Assembly (NCBI GenBank): GCA_964405925.1
Contig: CAYOQG010000010.1
Coordinates: 1 to 41,056, forward strand
Source of the DNA: GCA-020344555 sp964405925
GTDB lineage: Bacteria > Planctomycetota > Phycisphaerae > UBA1845
Direction of reading: 5' to 3'
DNA length: 41,056 nucleotides
A model generated the notes under the pieces. The model saw only the letters and a list, made by a program, of their open reading frames with translations, had not been told where the DNA came from and did no database searches. This document shows, piece after piece, positions 1 through 11,100 of the stretch; position 1 is the stretch's first letter, and every line of letters begins with the position of its first letter. Made by a program: the position numbers and the translations under genes.

Positions 1-289
1 ATGACGGCTAACTCCCTAGTGCGCAAGAAGTTACACTTGAATGCGCGCTATGTTGTTATTAAAGAGGGGAGCTATCTGGTGTCCCGCGGGATTGCGCGCA
101 GACACAGTGAACACCTGCCGGATCGATGCCCCGACCTGCTCGTTGGTCCAAAAGGCGACGGGGCAGCGGTCCGCAAGGGTCCGCCACCCCGTAACAGCCT
201 CTTCGGTTCCTCTCTTCGGTATTCCTATCCGCTGCCAAGCAGGACGATAGGGTCGTGTGCATGTAATTGGCCGATTGCTGTCTCCTGAA
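1..289. other. Window edge, no gene recognised
   Basis: This stretch lies downstream of the 34-heme cytochrome, which ends at 290 on the minus strand. The open frames here, on either strand, give low-complexity or arginine-rich translations with no motif and look like chance frames. I see no terminator hairpin with a U-tract. Confidence 0.4.
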
Positions 290-3200
290 CTACGGTGAAG
301 CGTGCATGTCCTCGACGGCGTAGAGGGTTCCTGGGCCGTGGCAGACCGTGCACTGCTCGGTAAACGTCCCAGCCACGGTGTACAGATCGGCATGGTCAGC
401 CGTTTCATCCGCATCGTGACACGACGTGCAAGCCACCATCCATGTCCGCATGTTGGCACGCACCGGCGGTGTCTTCCAGTTGTCGTTCGCGTGGCACTCG
501 TGGCACTCAGCGGCCTCGCCCGGCATCGAGGAGATCAACAGGTGGCTGAAGTCCGCGATCCCAGAGTGGCCACTCAGTTCATACGGCTGATTGGTCAGGT
601 TTCGGGCGTCGTGGAGCTTGTGGACCATGATCCGGAGGTCCACGCTCTCATACGTCCCACCGTCCTGCGTACCGGCTGTGTGGCACGCCAAGCAGGTCTC
701 GACGCCCTCGCGCTGGTTGCCGTGGAGGGCCAGGTTCCCGTGGCAGGCATTGCAGGCGGCGGTGGTGACCGTTCCGCTGTAAGGCACAACCGGATCGTCC
801 GCTCCGAACACGAAGTCAAAGGTACCGGGGGCCGCCGGCCCACGCTCGCCGGAGGGATCGGTGAGCCTTCGACCAAAGATGACCACCGTATAGGTTCCGC
901 TGTCGAGCGGTGTGCCTTCTGCCGTGTACATCTGGCCCCAACCCTCCTCGTACGGGAAGATCTGGTCAGCCGGTGGTTCGCCGATGCTGTTCTCTTGAGC
1001 GGGATACTCCGCCGGCAGCGGCCCCGAGACGAACGTGTACGTTCCGTCTCCGTTGTCGATCAGGTTGGCCGGATCTCCGCTGACCCAGCCATTGCTCCAG
1101 AAACGCTGTGAGGGGAGGATCATCTGATACTGGACCGTCGGGCCATAGATGATCACTTCACCCCGATCGAGCACGGTGGCATCTGTGGTGATCGGGAGCA
1201 ACAACGGGTCGTTGCCCGAGTCAGTCATCTTGAACGTAATCTCGGGGGTGTCACCGGCCTGGAAGTAAGTCCCACCTCCACCGGTCATGCCGGTCACGTC
1301 CAAGATGTCGAAGGCCAACCCGGTGCCCTCGGCTGCGAGGTCGGTCGGATGCCTGTGCATCTCGAGCACAGCCTGATCCTCACCAGTCCCGTGGCAACCC
1401 GCACAGAGCGAGTCGTTGGGGAGCGTATGGTCAGCCGTGCCACCACCGGGCCAGATCCGGTACGCGGGGTCGGTCAAGTCGGCCTCGGTCAAGAGACCGT
1501 CAGACACAGCGGGAATGCTCTGATCGAGAATCGTACCCGTTGTGAACTCGATGTCGTCGTGACAGCCCTGGCAGAACCTCCGCTTGATGCTCCCATTGGT
1601 GTAGATGTCATCACCCTGAGCGGCACCGTCGTGGCAGGCCTGGCAATCCATGACGCCCATCGGAATGATCGGGAAGCCGATGTCCGAAAAATCGTGGACG
1701 CTCTCACCGTGCCCTATGATCTCAAAGCGATAGGGATCGGCACCGTTAGCCGTAGCCCCCACGTACCGCAGACCGGAGCCCTGATGAATCTTGTGGATCA
1801 TGGGACCGAACTCGATGGTAACCCCGACGGTGGTGGCCGGATCAGTGATCAGGTCTTCAGCGCCGACGGTGTGACAGATCGTGCAGCCCTTGACGGTCTT
1901 GCGGTTATTGCCGTGAAGCTGTAGATCGTTGTGGCAGGCGTTGCAGGCTGCCTGGGTCACGAACTCGCGGGACGTCAGGGCCAGCGGATCCACACCGTCG
2001 TTGTCGACGACGAAGTCCATGGTGTCGTCGCCAGCCTTGCGAACGCTACCATATGACATCCTCGACTCAATAAGGACGGTGTAGGTGCCATCCGCAAGAG
2101 CCTGTCCGGTCAGCTCGCCTTGCGTCAAATCGCCCGAGTCGTTCTCAGGTGCCAGATAGACGGTCGGCAGAGTGCCGGTGTAGGTGATGCTCATGTCCGG
2201 GTTCTGAACGAAGCCCGCACTGTCCCCATCGATCACCCGCTGGTAACTCTCCGTCGGACCGGAGACGTACAGGAGCAGACGGTTCAGGTCGCCGATGGCG
2301 AACGGCGTGCCGAGCTCATCCTCGATGGTCATGGTGACGGTAAACGCTCCTCCCGGTTCAACCGCGACGCCGCCGTTGACGTCCGTGATGGTCACAACCG
2401 TATCCGGGAACGAGGTCTCCGGCGGGATCACGTCCATCGCCAGCTTGCCCATCTGCTCGACCGTCAGTGGTGTGGCATACGCCATCTGGGTCAAGTCGGC
2501 GCCGGTCTTGAGGAAGCTCCAGGTATCGGTTCCACTGTCATAGTCCAAAAAGTCGAACTGCAGGGCTGTCGCGAAGTTCTCGGGGATCGGGATCACACCG
2601 GTCGGACCGGTGAGCGTACTTGTCCCTTCATCCCACGTTGCGACGGTGATGGCGCCGGTGTCATTGTATTCGGTGACCGCCGCGTTTCCGTGGCAGTCCT
2701 CACAGGCGACCTCACGTACGACAGAGTGCGAGGTGTACGGGGCGATCACGTAGAAGGAGTCACCCTGGTAGACCGCCGACTGGAAGGAGGCGGTGTGGAC
2801 CTTGCCGTCCTGGTTGACCAGGAACTTGAACCCGCTGCGCGGCGGTGGCCCGAAGAACTTCTTCACATCGTCGGTCACCATGGTGTCAAAATGACAGTTG
2901 TAGCAGGAGATCACCGAGCTAGTGTGGCATGCGGTGCAGTCCACGCTGTCCATGTGCAAGAGGTGGCCCTCATTGGCCTCGAGCAGGTCGGCTGGATCGT
3001 GGCACTCCTCACAGTCCGTATGAATCGCTCCCGGCTCGAGCATCGAGACGTACTCGGTACCGTCGCCGTGTGTGTCGCCGATCGTGTGGCAATCCATGCA
3101 CGCCATGCCGGCATCGCGGTGGACGTCGGGCAGCCCGATACCGCCCTCGGCGTCCTGTCGCGAGTGACAGCCGTAGCAGACCGAATCCGCCACCGGTCCC

Positions 3201-6200
3201 GGATCAGCCGGGTCGGCGTGGCAGTCACGGCAGGACGGCACGTACGTTTCCGGGTCCACCGGTGTTCCGTCCGCGTAGTTGGCTGCGTGACACTGTTGGC
3301 AACTCAAATCTTCCATCGGAATACCGGTCAGGCCCTCGAACCCGCCGTTCTCCGCAGCGTAGAGCGTCGCTTTGCCTTGTCTTGTGGTATGTAGACTTTG
3401 CGGGAACGAACTCGGGGATTCGATGCCCATGATCGCCTCAGCTTCGGCGAGCATCGCTCGGACATAATCCGGGTTGTGGGCACCGTAACTTGCGTCACCC
3501 TCGACATACTTGACGAGGAAACGAACCTTCTTCACATCATCCGAGACCGTGCTCTGGTCGGACGGACCGCCGCAGCAGGAGTACTCCCACGTTGCGACAT
3601 CGCCGAGCGCTGCCTTGATGACACTTATCCTCGACTGGACTTCACCATGAAGGGCCCCGGCAAGGCCCTCCGCATCCGCGGCGGAATCGTGGCAAACCGC
3701 ACAGGCCTCGAAGTTGACATCCCAACTGTGTCCGGTAATGGCGTCGACCTCGGGCGGGCCATCCTCCTGCTCAGCCGTGTACATGTGGCAGGTGGCGCAC
3801 TGCTTTGCCACACCCGCGTGATCCGAGGTGATTGGCGGAACCAGTGGGTCATTTTCCTCTCCGACGGGCATGGGCATTTCGCCGAGATAGACGTTGCCCT
3901 GCAGGCTGTGGTGCGGTCCTCGGCTGGTCGCCGTCCATGTACCGCCACGGCTGTGGTGGCACTGACCGCACAGATTGAATCTGCTCGGGTCAGTCGCGTC
4001 ATCTACGCTGCCAGACGGGGTTGGGAAGGCAAGCTCCGGGAACAACAACTGGGAATCGCGCTCACCCAACGGATCCGGCTCCGCGTTGTTGCCCGTCTGC
4101 GCGTGCGGATTGTGGCAGGACACGCACTCGACGCCGATTTCGGCGTGGTCATCACCCACGGCACCGCGGAGCGGCGCGTGACAGACGTTGCACGAGGCGT
4201 TGTGGGAATCTTCAAAGGCCACCGCGTGGCCCGACGTTTCCCACTCATCGAAGGTCGGGTGGTGGGAGTCCGTATGACAGCTCCCACAGAGGTCAGCCTC
4301 GTAGTCAATGGTGATGTTGGAGGCTTCTGCGTGGTTTACGTGGTCCGCACCTGATCCGTGGCAGTTCTCGCACTGCACGCCAGCGAGCTCCGGCGTCGCC
4401 ACAATATCGACGAATCCACTTGGATCACCAAAGCCAACGGTGTGGCAGGGCAGACATTCAGGATCCTCGTGGGGCATGAAGAATGGCGGTGCAGCGGCGG
4501 CAGCCAGGTTGTCCCAGGCATCCTTGTGCAGCGTATCGAGCCATTCCCCATGCTCACCGGGGTGGCACAACGCACAGGTGTCCGCGCCGACCCACTCACC
4601 CGAAGCCAGGCCAAGGGCCAGACCTGGCATGAAGCCGTTCTCGTGCTTGTGGCAGTCGGTACAGGCGGACATGTTCTCGTCGTGCGGTACACTCAGAGCG
4701 AGGAAGTCCGGCGACACGACCGGATTCAGCGGATCGGTATCATCGAAATATTCGTGGCAGACGTCGCAGAGGCCGAACTCACCCGCGTCGGGATCGACGA
4801 ACCCACCGTCACCAACGCCGATCGTGTCGTCGGTGAATCCAACCGCGACATTGCCACCGTTGTACCAGCTAAACATCGACTCCTTCGTCAGGTAGACGTT
4901 GTCACCGGTAGCGTGCATGTCGTGGCAGTCGGTGCAGTACTCAGGACCATGCTCCAAACCGACGGCATGGTCGATGGCGTTGCCTTCACCGCGGTGACAC
5001 TGCTTACAGAGAGCGCCATCGGGTCGAGGATCACGGAGATAATTACCATCACCGACATCGTGCGGATCGTGGCAGGTACCGCAGCGAATCTTGCCCTCAT
5101 CGAGGTGCAAGGCGAGTTCGTACATGTTGGCCGGGTCAGGACCGGTCACGATCCCGGCGTCCGCCAAAACGCCACGCGGGTGAGCGTTGCCGCCCACCCC
5201 CGTCGTGAACTCACCAGGAATGATCTCGCCCATCGCAATGCCGGACGCACTATGGCAGGAGAGGCACAGGTTTTCCTGGCCCCAATCAGTCAACATCCCA
5301 CCGGGCGTCTCGTCCATGTCGTGGCACCGACCGCAGATCACCGGTGCGTCCGGGATCATGTGCGGTGGGGTCAGGTAGATCGGATCGTCCAACTTGAGGA
5401 TGTCATCCACCGTGCCCGCACCGAACTCAGTCATCGCGAGCTCGAGGTCGCCCATATCCACGCGACGGTCGTTGTTGAGGTCCAGCTTCCGGGAGTATGT
5501 TCCCTCTTCATAGGCTTTGGCGATCTCGACTGGATTATCGGGGGAGTTTTGGCGTCTTACGATTTTGCCAGCCGCAGTGTCAGAGTCCCTGAGCACGTCG
5601 GCGGACCACTTCAGCGATGAACAGGTGACGGTGTACGAGTTGAGAGCGCTGGCCCCAGTGCTGACGACGTACATCGCACTGCCGTCGATTTCGACATCGA
5701 TCGGGACTTCCAGGTCACCGGGGTCCACACCGTAATCAAGCACGGGGACAAAGCTCGGATCGAGCTCCTTCCCAAGCGCGCTGAAGACGCGGACCGTGCC
5801 CATCAACGCATCAGCGACATAGATGTTGCTGCACGAGTCAACCGCGATACCCTCAGCCCGTGCAAACCAGGCCACCTCCGTGCTTACGAAGAGCGTCCTG
5901 TAGCCAAACTTGTACTGTACGATTCCCGTGGTATCGAAGACTTGAACGCGGAAGTTATCCGTGTCCGCCACGATCACGTGATCCAAAGCAGCGTCGATCG
6001 CGATCGCTTGAGGCGTTCGAAACTCACCAAGTCCGGAACCTGCGGCACCCCAGGCGCGAACAAGAGCGTCCGTAAAGCCACTGAACACCAGGACCTGATG
6101 CCCGCCGCTATCCACGACGTAGACTTCACCCGTGCTTGGGTGGATGGCGATGTCGTTCGGGGCGGTCATCGTCATGGGCGTGGGGTTCAACGTCCCCTGC

Positions 6201-6502
6201 AATGCGAAGGCGGCATCGTAGATCCCGACCTGCCCGTCCGTGCGGGACACGTAGATCTTCCCGTTGGTCGGATGGACGGCGATGCCCACCGGCCCTTCCG
6301 GGATCGGGTACGTTGCCGCGACGGCCCCGCCGCTTACTTCCAGCACTGCTGCCTCACCTTGGTCGGTGACGTAAACCACGCCGCCTCCGGCGGAGGCCAC
6401 ACGACCTGGAAACGTCAGTCCGGTCACGGTGCTATCGAGGCCGACCGTGGGCACCTGGCCGAGCGATGTGGCCGTTATCGCAACCAAAAATGCAGCAATC
6501 AT
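290..6502 (-). CDS. 34-heme NHL-propeller / OmcA-MtrC-type cytochrome c
   Basis: Probable exported electron-transfer protein of 2070 residues. Seen: a hydrophobic N-terminus ending near Gln16; NHL-type propeller blades at about 30-310; an EF-hand/dockerin-like segment at 339-360 (LDLNNDRRVDMGDLELAM); then 34 CXXCH motifs between 390 and 2055. Hemes 8-13 (643-797) resemble a cytochrome c554-type block. Hemes 25-29 (from 1520) and 30-34 (from 1917) each form an OmcA/MtrC-type pentaheme module: CNACH, LHG, a second CXXCH, an H-K-[IL]-H segment, then three more CXXCH. Each is preceded by a beta-rich domain, as in that decaheme family. OmcA/MtrC proteins transfer electrons at the cell surface; that role here is inference. 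The ATG follows GGAGAGGAG, and an in-frame TAG lies just upstream, so the start is firm although the signal peptide lacks an early Lys/Arg. A sigma54 promoter match lies about 100 bases upstream. Confidence 0.93.
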   Translation of the reverse strand: MIAAFLVAITATSLGQVPTVGLDSTVTGLTFPGRVASAGGGVVYVTDQGEAAVLEVSGGAVAATYPIPEGPVGIAVHPTNGKIYVSRTDGQVGIYDAAFALQGTLNPTPMTMTAPNDIAIHPSTGEVYVVDSGGHQVLVFSGFTDALVRAWGAAGSGLGEFRTPQAIAIDAALDHVIVADTDNFRVQVFDTTGIVQYKFGYRTLFVSTEVAWFARAEGIAVDSCSNIYVADALMGTVRVFSALGKELDPSFVPVLDYGVDPGDLEVPIDVEIDGSAMYVVSTGASALNSYTVTCSSLKWSADVLRDSDTAAGKIVRRQNSPDNPVEIAKAYEEGTYSRKLDLNNDRRVDMGDLELAMTEFGAGTVDDILKLDDPIYLTPPHMIPDAPVICGRCHDMDETPGGMLTDWGQENLCLSCHSASGIAMGEIIPGEFTTGVGGNAHPRGVLADAGIVTGPDPANMYELALHLDEGKIRCGTCHDPHDVGDGNYLRDPRPDGALCKQCHRGEGNAIDHAVGLEHGPEYCTDCHDMHATGDNVYLTKESMFSWYNGGNVAVGFTDDTIGVGDGGFVDPDAGEFGLCDVCHEYFDDTDPLNPVVSPDFLALSVPHDENMSACTDCHKHENGFMPGLALGLASGEWVGADTCALCHPGEHGEWLDTLHKDAWDNLAAAAAPPFFMPHEDPECLPCHTVGFGDPSGFVDIVATPELAGVQCENCHGSGADHVNHAEASNITIDYEADLCGSCHTDSHHPTFDEWETSGHAVAFEDSHNASCNVCHAPLRGAVGDDHAEIGVECVSCHNPHAQTGNNAEPDPLGERDSQLLFPELAFPTPSGSVDDATDPSRFNLCGQCHHSRGGTWTATSRGPHHSLQGNVYLGEMPMPVGEENDPLVPPITSDHAGVAKQCATCHMYTAEQEDGPPEVDAITGHSWDVNFEACAVCHDSAADAEGLAGALHGEVQSRISVIKAALGDVATWEYSCCGGPSDQSTVSDDVKKVRFLVKYVEGDASYGAHNPDYVRAMLAEAEAIMGIESPSSFPQSLHTTRQGKATLYAAENGGFEGLTGIPMEDLSCQQCHAANYADGTPVDPETYVPSCRDCHADPADPGPVADSVCYGCHSRQDAEGGIGLPDVHRDAGMACMDCHTIGDTHGDGTEYVSMLEPGAIHTDCEECHDPADLLEANEGHLLHMDSVDCTACHTSSVISCYNCHFDTMVTDDVKKFFGPPPRSGFKFLVNQDGKVHTASFQSAVYQGDSFYVIAPYTSHSVVREVACEDCHGNAAVTEYNDTGAITVATWDEGTSTLTGPTGVIPIPENFATALQFDFLDYDSGTDTWSFLKTGADLTQMAYATPLTVEQMGKLAMDVIPPETSFPDTVVTITDVNGGVAVEPGGAFTVTMTIEDELGTPFAIGDLNRLLLYVSGPTESYQRVIDGDSAGFVQNPDMSITYTGTLPTVYLAPENDSGDLTQGELTGQALADGTYTVLIESRMSYGSVRKAGDDTMDFVVDNDGVDPLALTSREFVTQAACNACHNDLQLHGNNRKTVKGCTICHTVGAEDLITDPATTVGVTIEFGPMIHKIHQGSGLRYVGATANGADPYRFEIIGHGESVHDFSDIGFPIIPMGVMDCQACHDGAAQGDDIYTNGSIKRRFCQGCHDDIEFTTGTILDQSIPAVSDGLLTEADLTDPAYRIWPGGGTADHTLPNDSLCAGCHGTGEDQAVLEMHRHPTDLAAEGTGLAFDILDVTGMTGGGGTYFQAGDTPEITFKMTDSGNDPLLLPITTDATVLDRGEVIIYGPTVQYQMILPSQRFWSNGWVSGDPANLIDNGDGTYTFVSGPLPAEYPAQENSIGEPPADQIFPYEEGWGQMYTAEGTPLDSGTYTVVIFGRRLTDPSGERGPAAPGTFDFVFGADDPVVPYSGTVTTAACNACHGNLALHGNQREGVETCLACHTAGTQDGGTYESVDLRIMVHKLHDARNLTNQPYELSGHSGIADFSHLLISSMPGEAAECHECHANDNWKTPPVRANMRTWMVACTSCHDADETADHADLYTVAGTFTEQCTVCHGPGTLYAVEDMHASP

Positions 6503-7002
6503 TGTCTGACTCCTCTCCTAGGCTGAGCCGCTCCGTGCACGCGACGCCAAATGCTGCACGGAGACTCCAAGTCCTGCGGGTGCACTTGCCCCAGGCGCAA
6601 AATGGGCAATGGTCATGCCATCAGCATTCATACCCGTTTCGGCGTTGGCCCGATGGTGATTCCTGAAGCCGTAAATCGTTATGTTTTAAGTGGTTACGAG
6701 CGTTTCACGGCCGAACAGGGCGGAACCTAGGTCTTGGCCGCTCTCACTTTCGCCTCCCGGTTCCGAGAATGCCATTCTGGATTCTCTTGTTCGTGGGAAT
6801 CGGGCGCCAGGGTGCGTTCTCAGTTCGGTGGCCAGCTAGGTGACCTGCACGCATAGGCTTGATGGGAACATGGGAATGCTGCGCAGGTGGCCCTGAGGGC
6901 TTGCTCCGGAGCGTTGGGAAAGGTGACTTCACATCTTCGACAGTGGATCGACTCCGGGCGTTGCACAACGTCAGGAAGGTCCCCGTCGGAAGGAGTTGCA
7001 AC
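6503..7002. other. Intergenic region upstream of the 34-heme gene
   Basis: About 500 bases between two minus-strand genes. It holds the sigma54 promoter candidate at 6605-6620. An imperfect palindrome built on GAGAAT/ATTCTC lies near 6764-6793. No coding region, tRNA or clear terminator is visible, and the open frames across it look like shadows. Confidence 0.5.
6605..6620 (-). promoter_or_regulatory. Sigma54 -24/-12 promoter candidate for the 34-heme gene
   Basis: The minus strand reads TGGCATGACCATTGCC. It matches TGGCAYRNNNNTTGCW at every specified position but the last, with the required GG-N10-GC spacing. Transcription would start near 6594, giving a leader of about 90 bases before the ATG at 6502. 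A sigma54 activator is encoded at 15221-16633. Confidence 0.7.
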
Positions 7003-7818
7003 CTACGGGCCGGTGAAATAGCCGGCAAAGGCTGCATAGTCGAAGTAATCGACGTCCGTGTCGTTGTCAAAATCGAAACCATGACAATCCAGGTCGACCG
7101 CCTCACCCGGACCACTAAGACAGTCACTGAAGGCGAGGTAATCGGCGCCGTCCACATCGCCGTCCGCGTCATGATCACCCGGGTAGGCTGATGCTTCGGT
7201 GATCGTCAGGAACGGCTTCGTCGTCGGGTCTGAATCAATGGCGTCGATAAACGCCTGGTTGGTGTCCTCCGGCGTGCTGGGGTCGACCTGAAAACGAAAA
7301 GCCACGCGATCTTCACCACTCGATAGAGCCGTGTTAACCACACCGCTCACATCAAGCGTGTACTCCGTCGGATCTTGGTAGGGGATGATCATGATGCTGC
7401 CCTGCAGGCTCGTCGGGCCAGCGTCGAAATCCGCCAAGGTCTCCTGCAAGTCCGCGGGATACGCATAGACGTGCACGTCGACATCCGGAAGGGGAAAGAT
7501 CCGAGCACCGCGTATGGTGACCGTAAGCGTTGCTGTCACCGGCGGATCGATGATCACGGTGCGGAGGTTGTATTCCCACACCACCCGGTGCTCCAAACCG
7601 GTCCCAGCGTCACCACGGGATAGGGTGATCGATCCCTCAAAGCTCGATTGGTTGAAGTACCAGTCTGCGTAGTCCGGCACACCGTCAAACGGCCCGTGGA
7701 CGCCGCCGTCGACGATGGTTCCGTCCTTTACGGGACGGATCACCTGCCCCACGGCAAGGTTCTGAAGGGTGAGCACGCCAGCGCAGACGATCACTGTCAT
7801 CCTAGGCGTTGTGATCAT
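7003..7818 (-). CDS. Secreted beta-sandwich protein with dockerin-like C-terminus
   Basis: A 271-residue exported protein without heme motifs. A signal peptide (MITTPRMTVIVCAG..., ending near AVGQ) is followed by a predicted all-beta domain of about 180 residues. That domain resembles planctomycete DNRLRE-like jelly rolls (blocks VAFRFQVDP and KPFLTITE), a family call made by eye only. The last 60 residues carry two EF-hand/dockerin-like repeats (DHDADGDVDGADY and DFDNDTDVDYFDYAAF), a common tail in secreted Planctomycetota proteins. The start at 7818 was chosen because GGAGGTG lies six bases before it. An in-frame ATG at 7833 has its Shine-Dalgarno too close. The frame stays open to 8028, but that part lacks a signal-peptide character. 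It sits between two giant cytochromes on the same strand; its function is unknown. Confidence 0.75.
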   Translation of the reverse strand: MITTPRMTVIVCAGVLTLQNLAVGQVIRPVKDGTIVDGGVHGPFDGVPDYADWYFNQSSFEGSITLSRGDAGTGLEHRVVWEYNLRTVIIDPPVTATLTVTIRGARIFPLPDVDVHVYAYPADLQETLADFDAGPTSLQGSIMIIPYQDPTEYTLDVSGVVNTALSSGEDRVAFRFQVDPSTPEDTNQAFIDAIDSDPTTKPFLTITEASAYPGDHDADGDVDGADYLAFSDCLSGPGEAVDLDCHGFDFDNDTDVDYFDYAAFAGYFTGP

Positions 7819-8148
7819 GGGAATCACCTCCATGTACCTCCTGTCTGTCTGTTGACGGCGTCTTAACAAGCCTGCTGCCACCCCAGTCAAGCTCATCGCG
7901 TCTGGCGACCACCTGCGGTGAAGCGACAGCCCCCACGGCAGCCCGTCGTAGGGCATATGCAGAGGTTTTTCGGACGCCCGCCTGCGGTGGGGTGACCGCT
8001 CCGTCAGGTGCCCGCATTGATCACGCAATCCTAGGCCTTGTGGTGGAGTCTATCCACCTGGCCTGTCGTCGGGCCACGAGGGCTCCGCCTGCCGGGGGCT
8101 ACCTCTGGAAGCATCGAGCCGTGCGTCGACGCTTTCCCCTTTTATCGT
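7819..8148. other. Intergenic region between 15-heme and dockerin-type genes
   Basis: About 330 bases with no convincing gene. It contains a weak sigma54-like site (7865-7880) and a short perfect hairpin at 8042-8058 (GGTGGA / TCCACC, 5-base loop). The hairpin lacks a U-tract on either strand, so I do not call it a terminator. Confidence 0.4.
7865..7880 (-). promoter_or_regulatory. Weak sigma54-like promoter candidate
   Basis: The minus strand reads TGGCAGCAGGCTTGTT. The -24 element is good, but the -12 GC is GT. A start near 7854 would leave a leader of about 36 bases before 7818. It is clearly poorer than the other four sites in this window. Confidence 0.25.
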
Positions 8149-11100
8149 TTAATCGGCTACAGGCGATCCATGCAGTGCCGTGCCGCGCCCCGTGTTCGGA
8201 TGCGGTGCTGTTCTTACGCAGCGACCCTGAGTCTTGCCAGACCCCGCGCCCGGTGTGTCTGCCAGTGCCGACAAGACAGCAGGGCAGCCGTCGGGTAAAC
8301 CACATGCCGTCTGGTCATCCAGAACGCGCAGCTCAAACACGCCCGCTTCGCCGTTCGATCCGCCCACCTGAATCCAATACGTCTGGTTCGGATCGGAACA
8401 CCAGCCCACGCTGGACGTTGCACTGGAGGCACCGCAGGCAGCATCGTCATCGTTAGCTGTCACGCACACCGGTGTGTCACAGCCATCGCAGAACACCTGG
8501 ATATTCGTGTCGAACGTCGTCCCCAGGCTGCATGTCGTCGCCGTCAGGGTATTGCCCGTTCCGGGGATCGAATACCACAGCGTTTGTGCCGGAGCGCCGC
8601 TTGCACAGGCCGGCATGTTGTCGTCATCCGCCACGAGCGTGTCACCGATGACCGTCACGTCAAACGTCACTGGGTCCAGGGCGAGATCGATCGGGTTGTC
8701 ACAGTCATTGTTCGAGGGACAGAGGGTGTCTCGACCTCCTGCTCCCCAATCATAGTTCTGCCAGGCCTGACCGTGGCCGTGACAGGACTGACAACCGGTG
8801 CAGAATCCGTGGAAGTCATAGGCGTCCAGCCAACCGGCGTGGCACCTGATGCAGAGCGAGCCCCAGCTTACGTCGATCCCACTGATGGTGACAACCACTT
8901 CCGCCGCGGTGCCCGTGGTGTCCCATGGGGGCCCCGTCCACTGTCCATTCGGTCGAACGCCGTCGTCGATATAGGGTGAACCATCCACGAAATCTCGAAT
9001 CGCATAGGGATTGCCGGGCGTGTTCATGGGCGTATAGGAACCGTGTGGGTCGTGACAGGCCAGGCACTCGACTTCGGCGCCTGGTGCTCCCGAGTAGCCG
9101 CCCCACTCGCGTTTCGAGTCCAGCCCGTGGGCTGCGTGCGTCCAACTGTATTGGACCCACCACGGGCCCCAATAATAGTCACAGTTGTCGAGACCGCGCA
9201 ACGGCACATTCGGACCCTCAACAAATGCGGGCATCCCCGGATCATTGGGTCCGAAACCGCCCCCGTGGCATTCAAGGCAGAAGCCGTTCATCGTCCCGGT
9301 CCATGGCGAGGGAGTCGACCCGGCAAACGGATCAGCAGCGGGTTGTGTCGAGCCCGACGTGTGGGCGCCGTGGCAGTTCAAGCATTCGAGCTTCGCACCA
9401 CTGAGCGCTTGATCGGTATCGCTGATGTCGTGGTGGCTGTTCACCTGACGCAACGTGCCCTCCTCACCAAAGCAGCCGTCGCCGTACCATTCGTCCCACT
9501 GCAGCGTGCCCTGGAAGTTGGCGGCTATGTCCGGCGGAGCATTGCCGCTACCGAACGGATCCATCGGGGCTCCTGACCGCGCTGCGCCGTCGGCATCGTG
9601 ACAGCTCGCGCAGAAATCCGAAAGATCCGGGTCGGAGGTGAGATCCTCGGGTCGGACGAACGTATATAGGTTCCCGCTGTCGGCATCGATCAGGTCAACG
9701 TTGCCATCCATGTGGGTCGTTTGATCGTGGCAAACCGTGCAGGCACCGCTGTCGAGTTCGGCACCGTAATGCGCATGAGGGTCACCCTCAGGAAACTCGT
9801 CGACGACCGCACGTCGTCCGCCCAATGGTCCGACGCCGGGTGTGTCCTGCACCGAGCTATGACACCCGATGCAGTCACCACCGCTGGGCATGAACCCGGC
9901 CTCATGCGGGTGGCAACTGGTGCATGTGGTGCCGTCCTGGTGCGGGGTGCCGCTTCCATCTTGCGTGTGGTAATTCGTGGCTGTGTGACACACCTGACAG
10001 ATACCGTCGTTGGCAGCCGGATCGCCATCGTCGAAGCTGTTGGCACCGCTTCTCGCCGTGAACACCACGGTCTCGTTGACGCCCAACGTCCTGTTGTGCA
10101 CGGTGCCGCGCACCAGCGAGAGGTTACGATCGCGGGGATCGTGGGCGGTATGGCACTCGACGCACGTCGGCAGCCAACTTCCACTCGGTGTATGGATGAT
10201 CTGCTCGGTGTGGCATTGTTGGCAGAGGGCGTTTGCGTTTGCGCGCAGGTAGGGTTCGCCGGCATCGTTGTTATGGGCATTATGGCAGGTGGCGCATTTG
10301 ATCAACCCCCCGTCGAGGTACAGCGCCATTTCGCTGTCCGGTGGTGGGCCGTTCGATCCGTAAGTCGGATTGACCGCGTCCACACCCCATGCGTGAGACA
10401 TGCCGAGATTCTCGGTCGGTCTGAACAGCGACGCAGGTGCCTGCCCGCCACCGGTGTGGCACGACAAACACACGACGACTTGACCGTCTAACAAGCCTAT
10501 GTGCCCACCGGGTTGGCTGTCGAAGTCGTGGCAACGCTGGCAGAGCACGTCATCGGTCACGTGTGGTGGGTCGTACCCGGTCACGTCACGGGCGATCTTC
10601 GTCAGGCTCTTTCGAGTGAGCAATCGAAGGAACGGATCAGCACTTTTCGCCCATCCTCCAAAGAGCGACAGGTTTGTGCCGCGATAGCGAGTGCCAATCG
10701 CCGCGAGCAGCGTGCTCTTGGACGGTGCCGCGTAGATCTCGACGCTCTCGGCCGTGGTATTCGCGACGAGGATCCTGCCGGCCGAGTCGATGGCCACGTC
10801 GCAGGGCGTGTAGAGCTCGCCGGGATTGGATCCAAAATCCACGACTTTCCCCAACTCTTGCCCCGTCGGGTCAAAGACCCGCAGCGTCCCCATGAGCGCG
10901 TCGGTCAGATAGATGTTCGCCGCATCATCAACTGCAAGACCGGCAGGACGTGCAACCCACGCCTCCACCCCGCTTGCTGCATACTTGATCCGATAGCCAA
11001 ACTTGAACTGGAATATCCCCGTCTGGCTGAACACCTGGACGCGATAGTTGTCCTGATCAGCCACCACGAGGCGATGGTTAACCACGTCAATCGCAATCGC

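Noticed and set aside
302..5620. Long plus-strand frames opposite the 34-heme gene
   Set aside because: They are antisense shadows: the minus frame has 34 regular CXXCH motifs and clear domains, while the plus frames have none.
7003..7100. DLDCHG in the dockerin tail as a heme site
   Set aside because: Only one Cys precedes the His; it is part of the EF-hand repeat, not a CXXCH motif.
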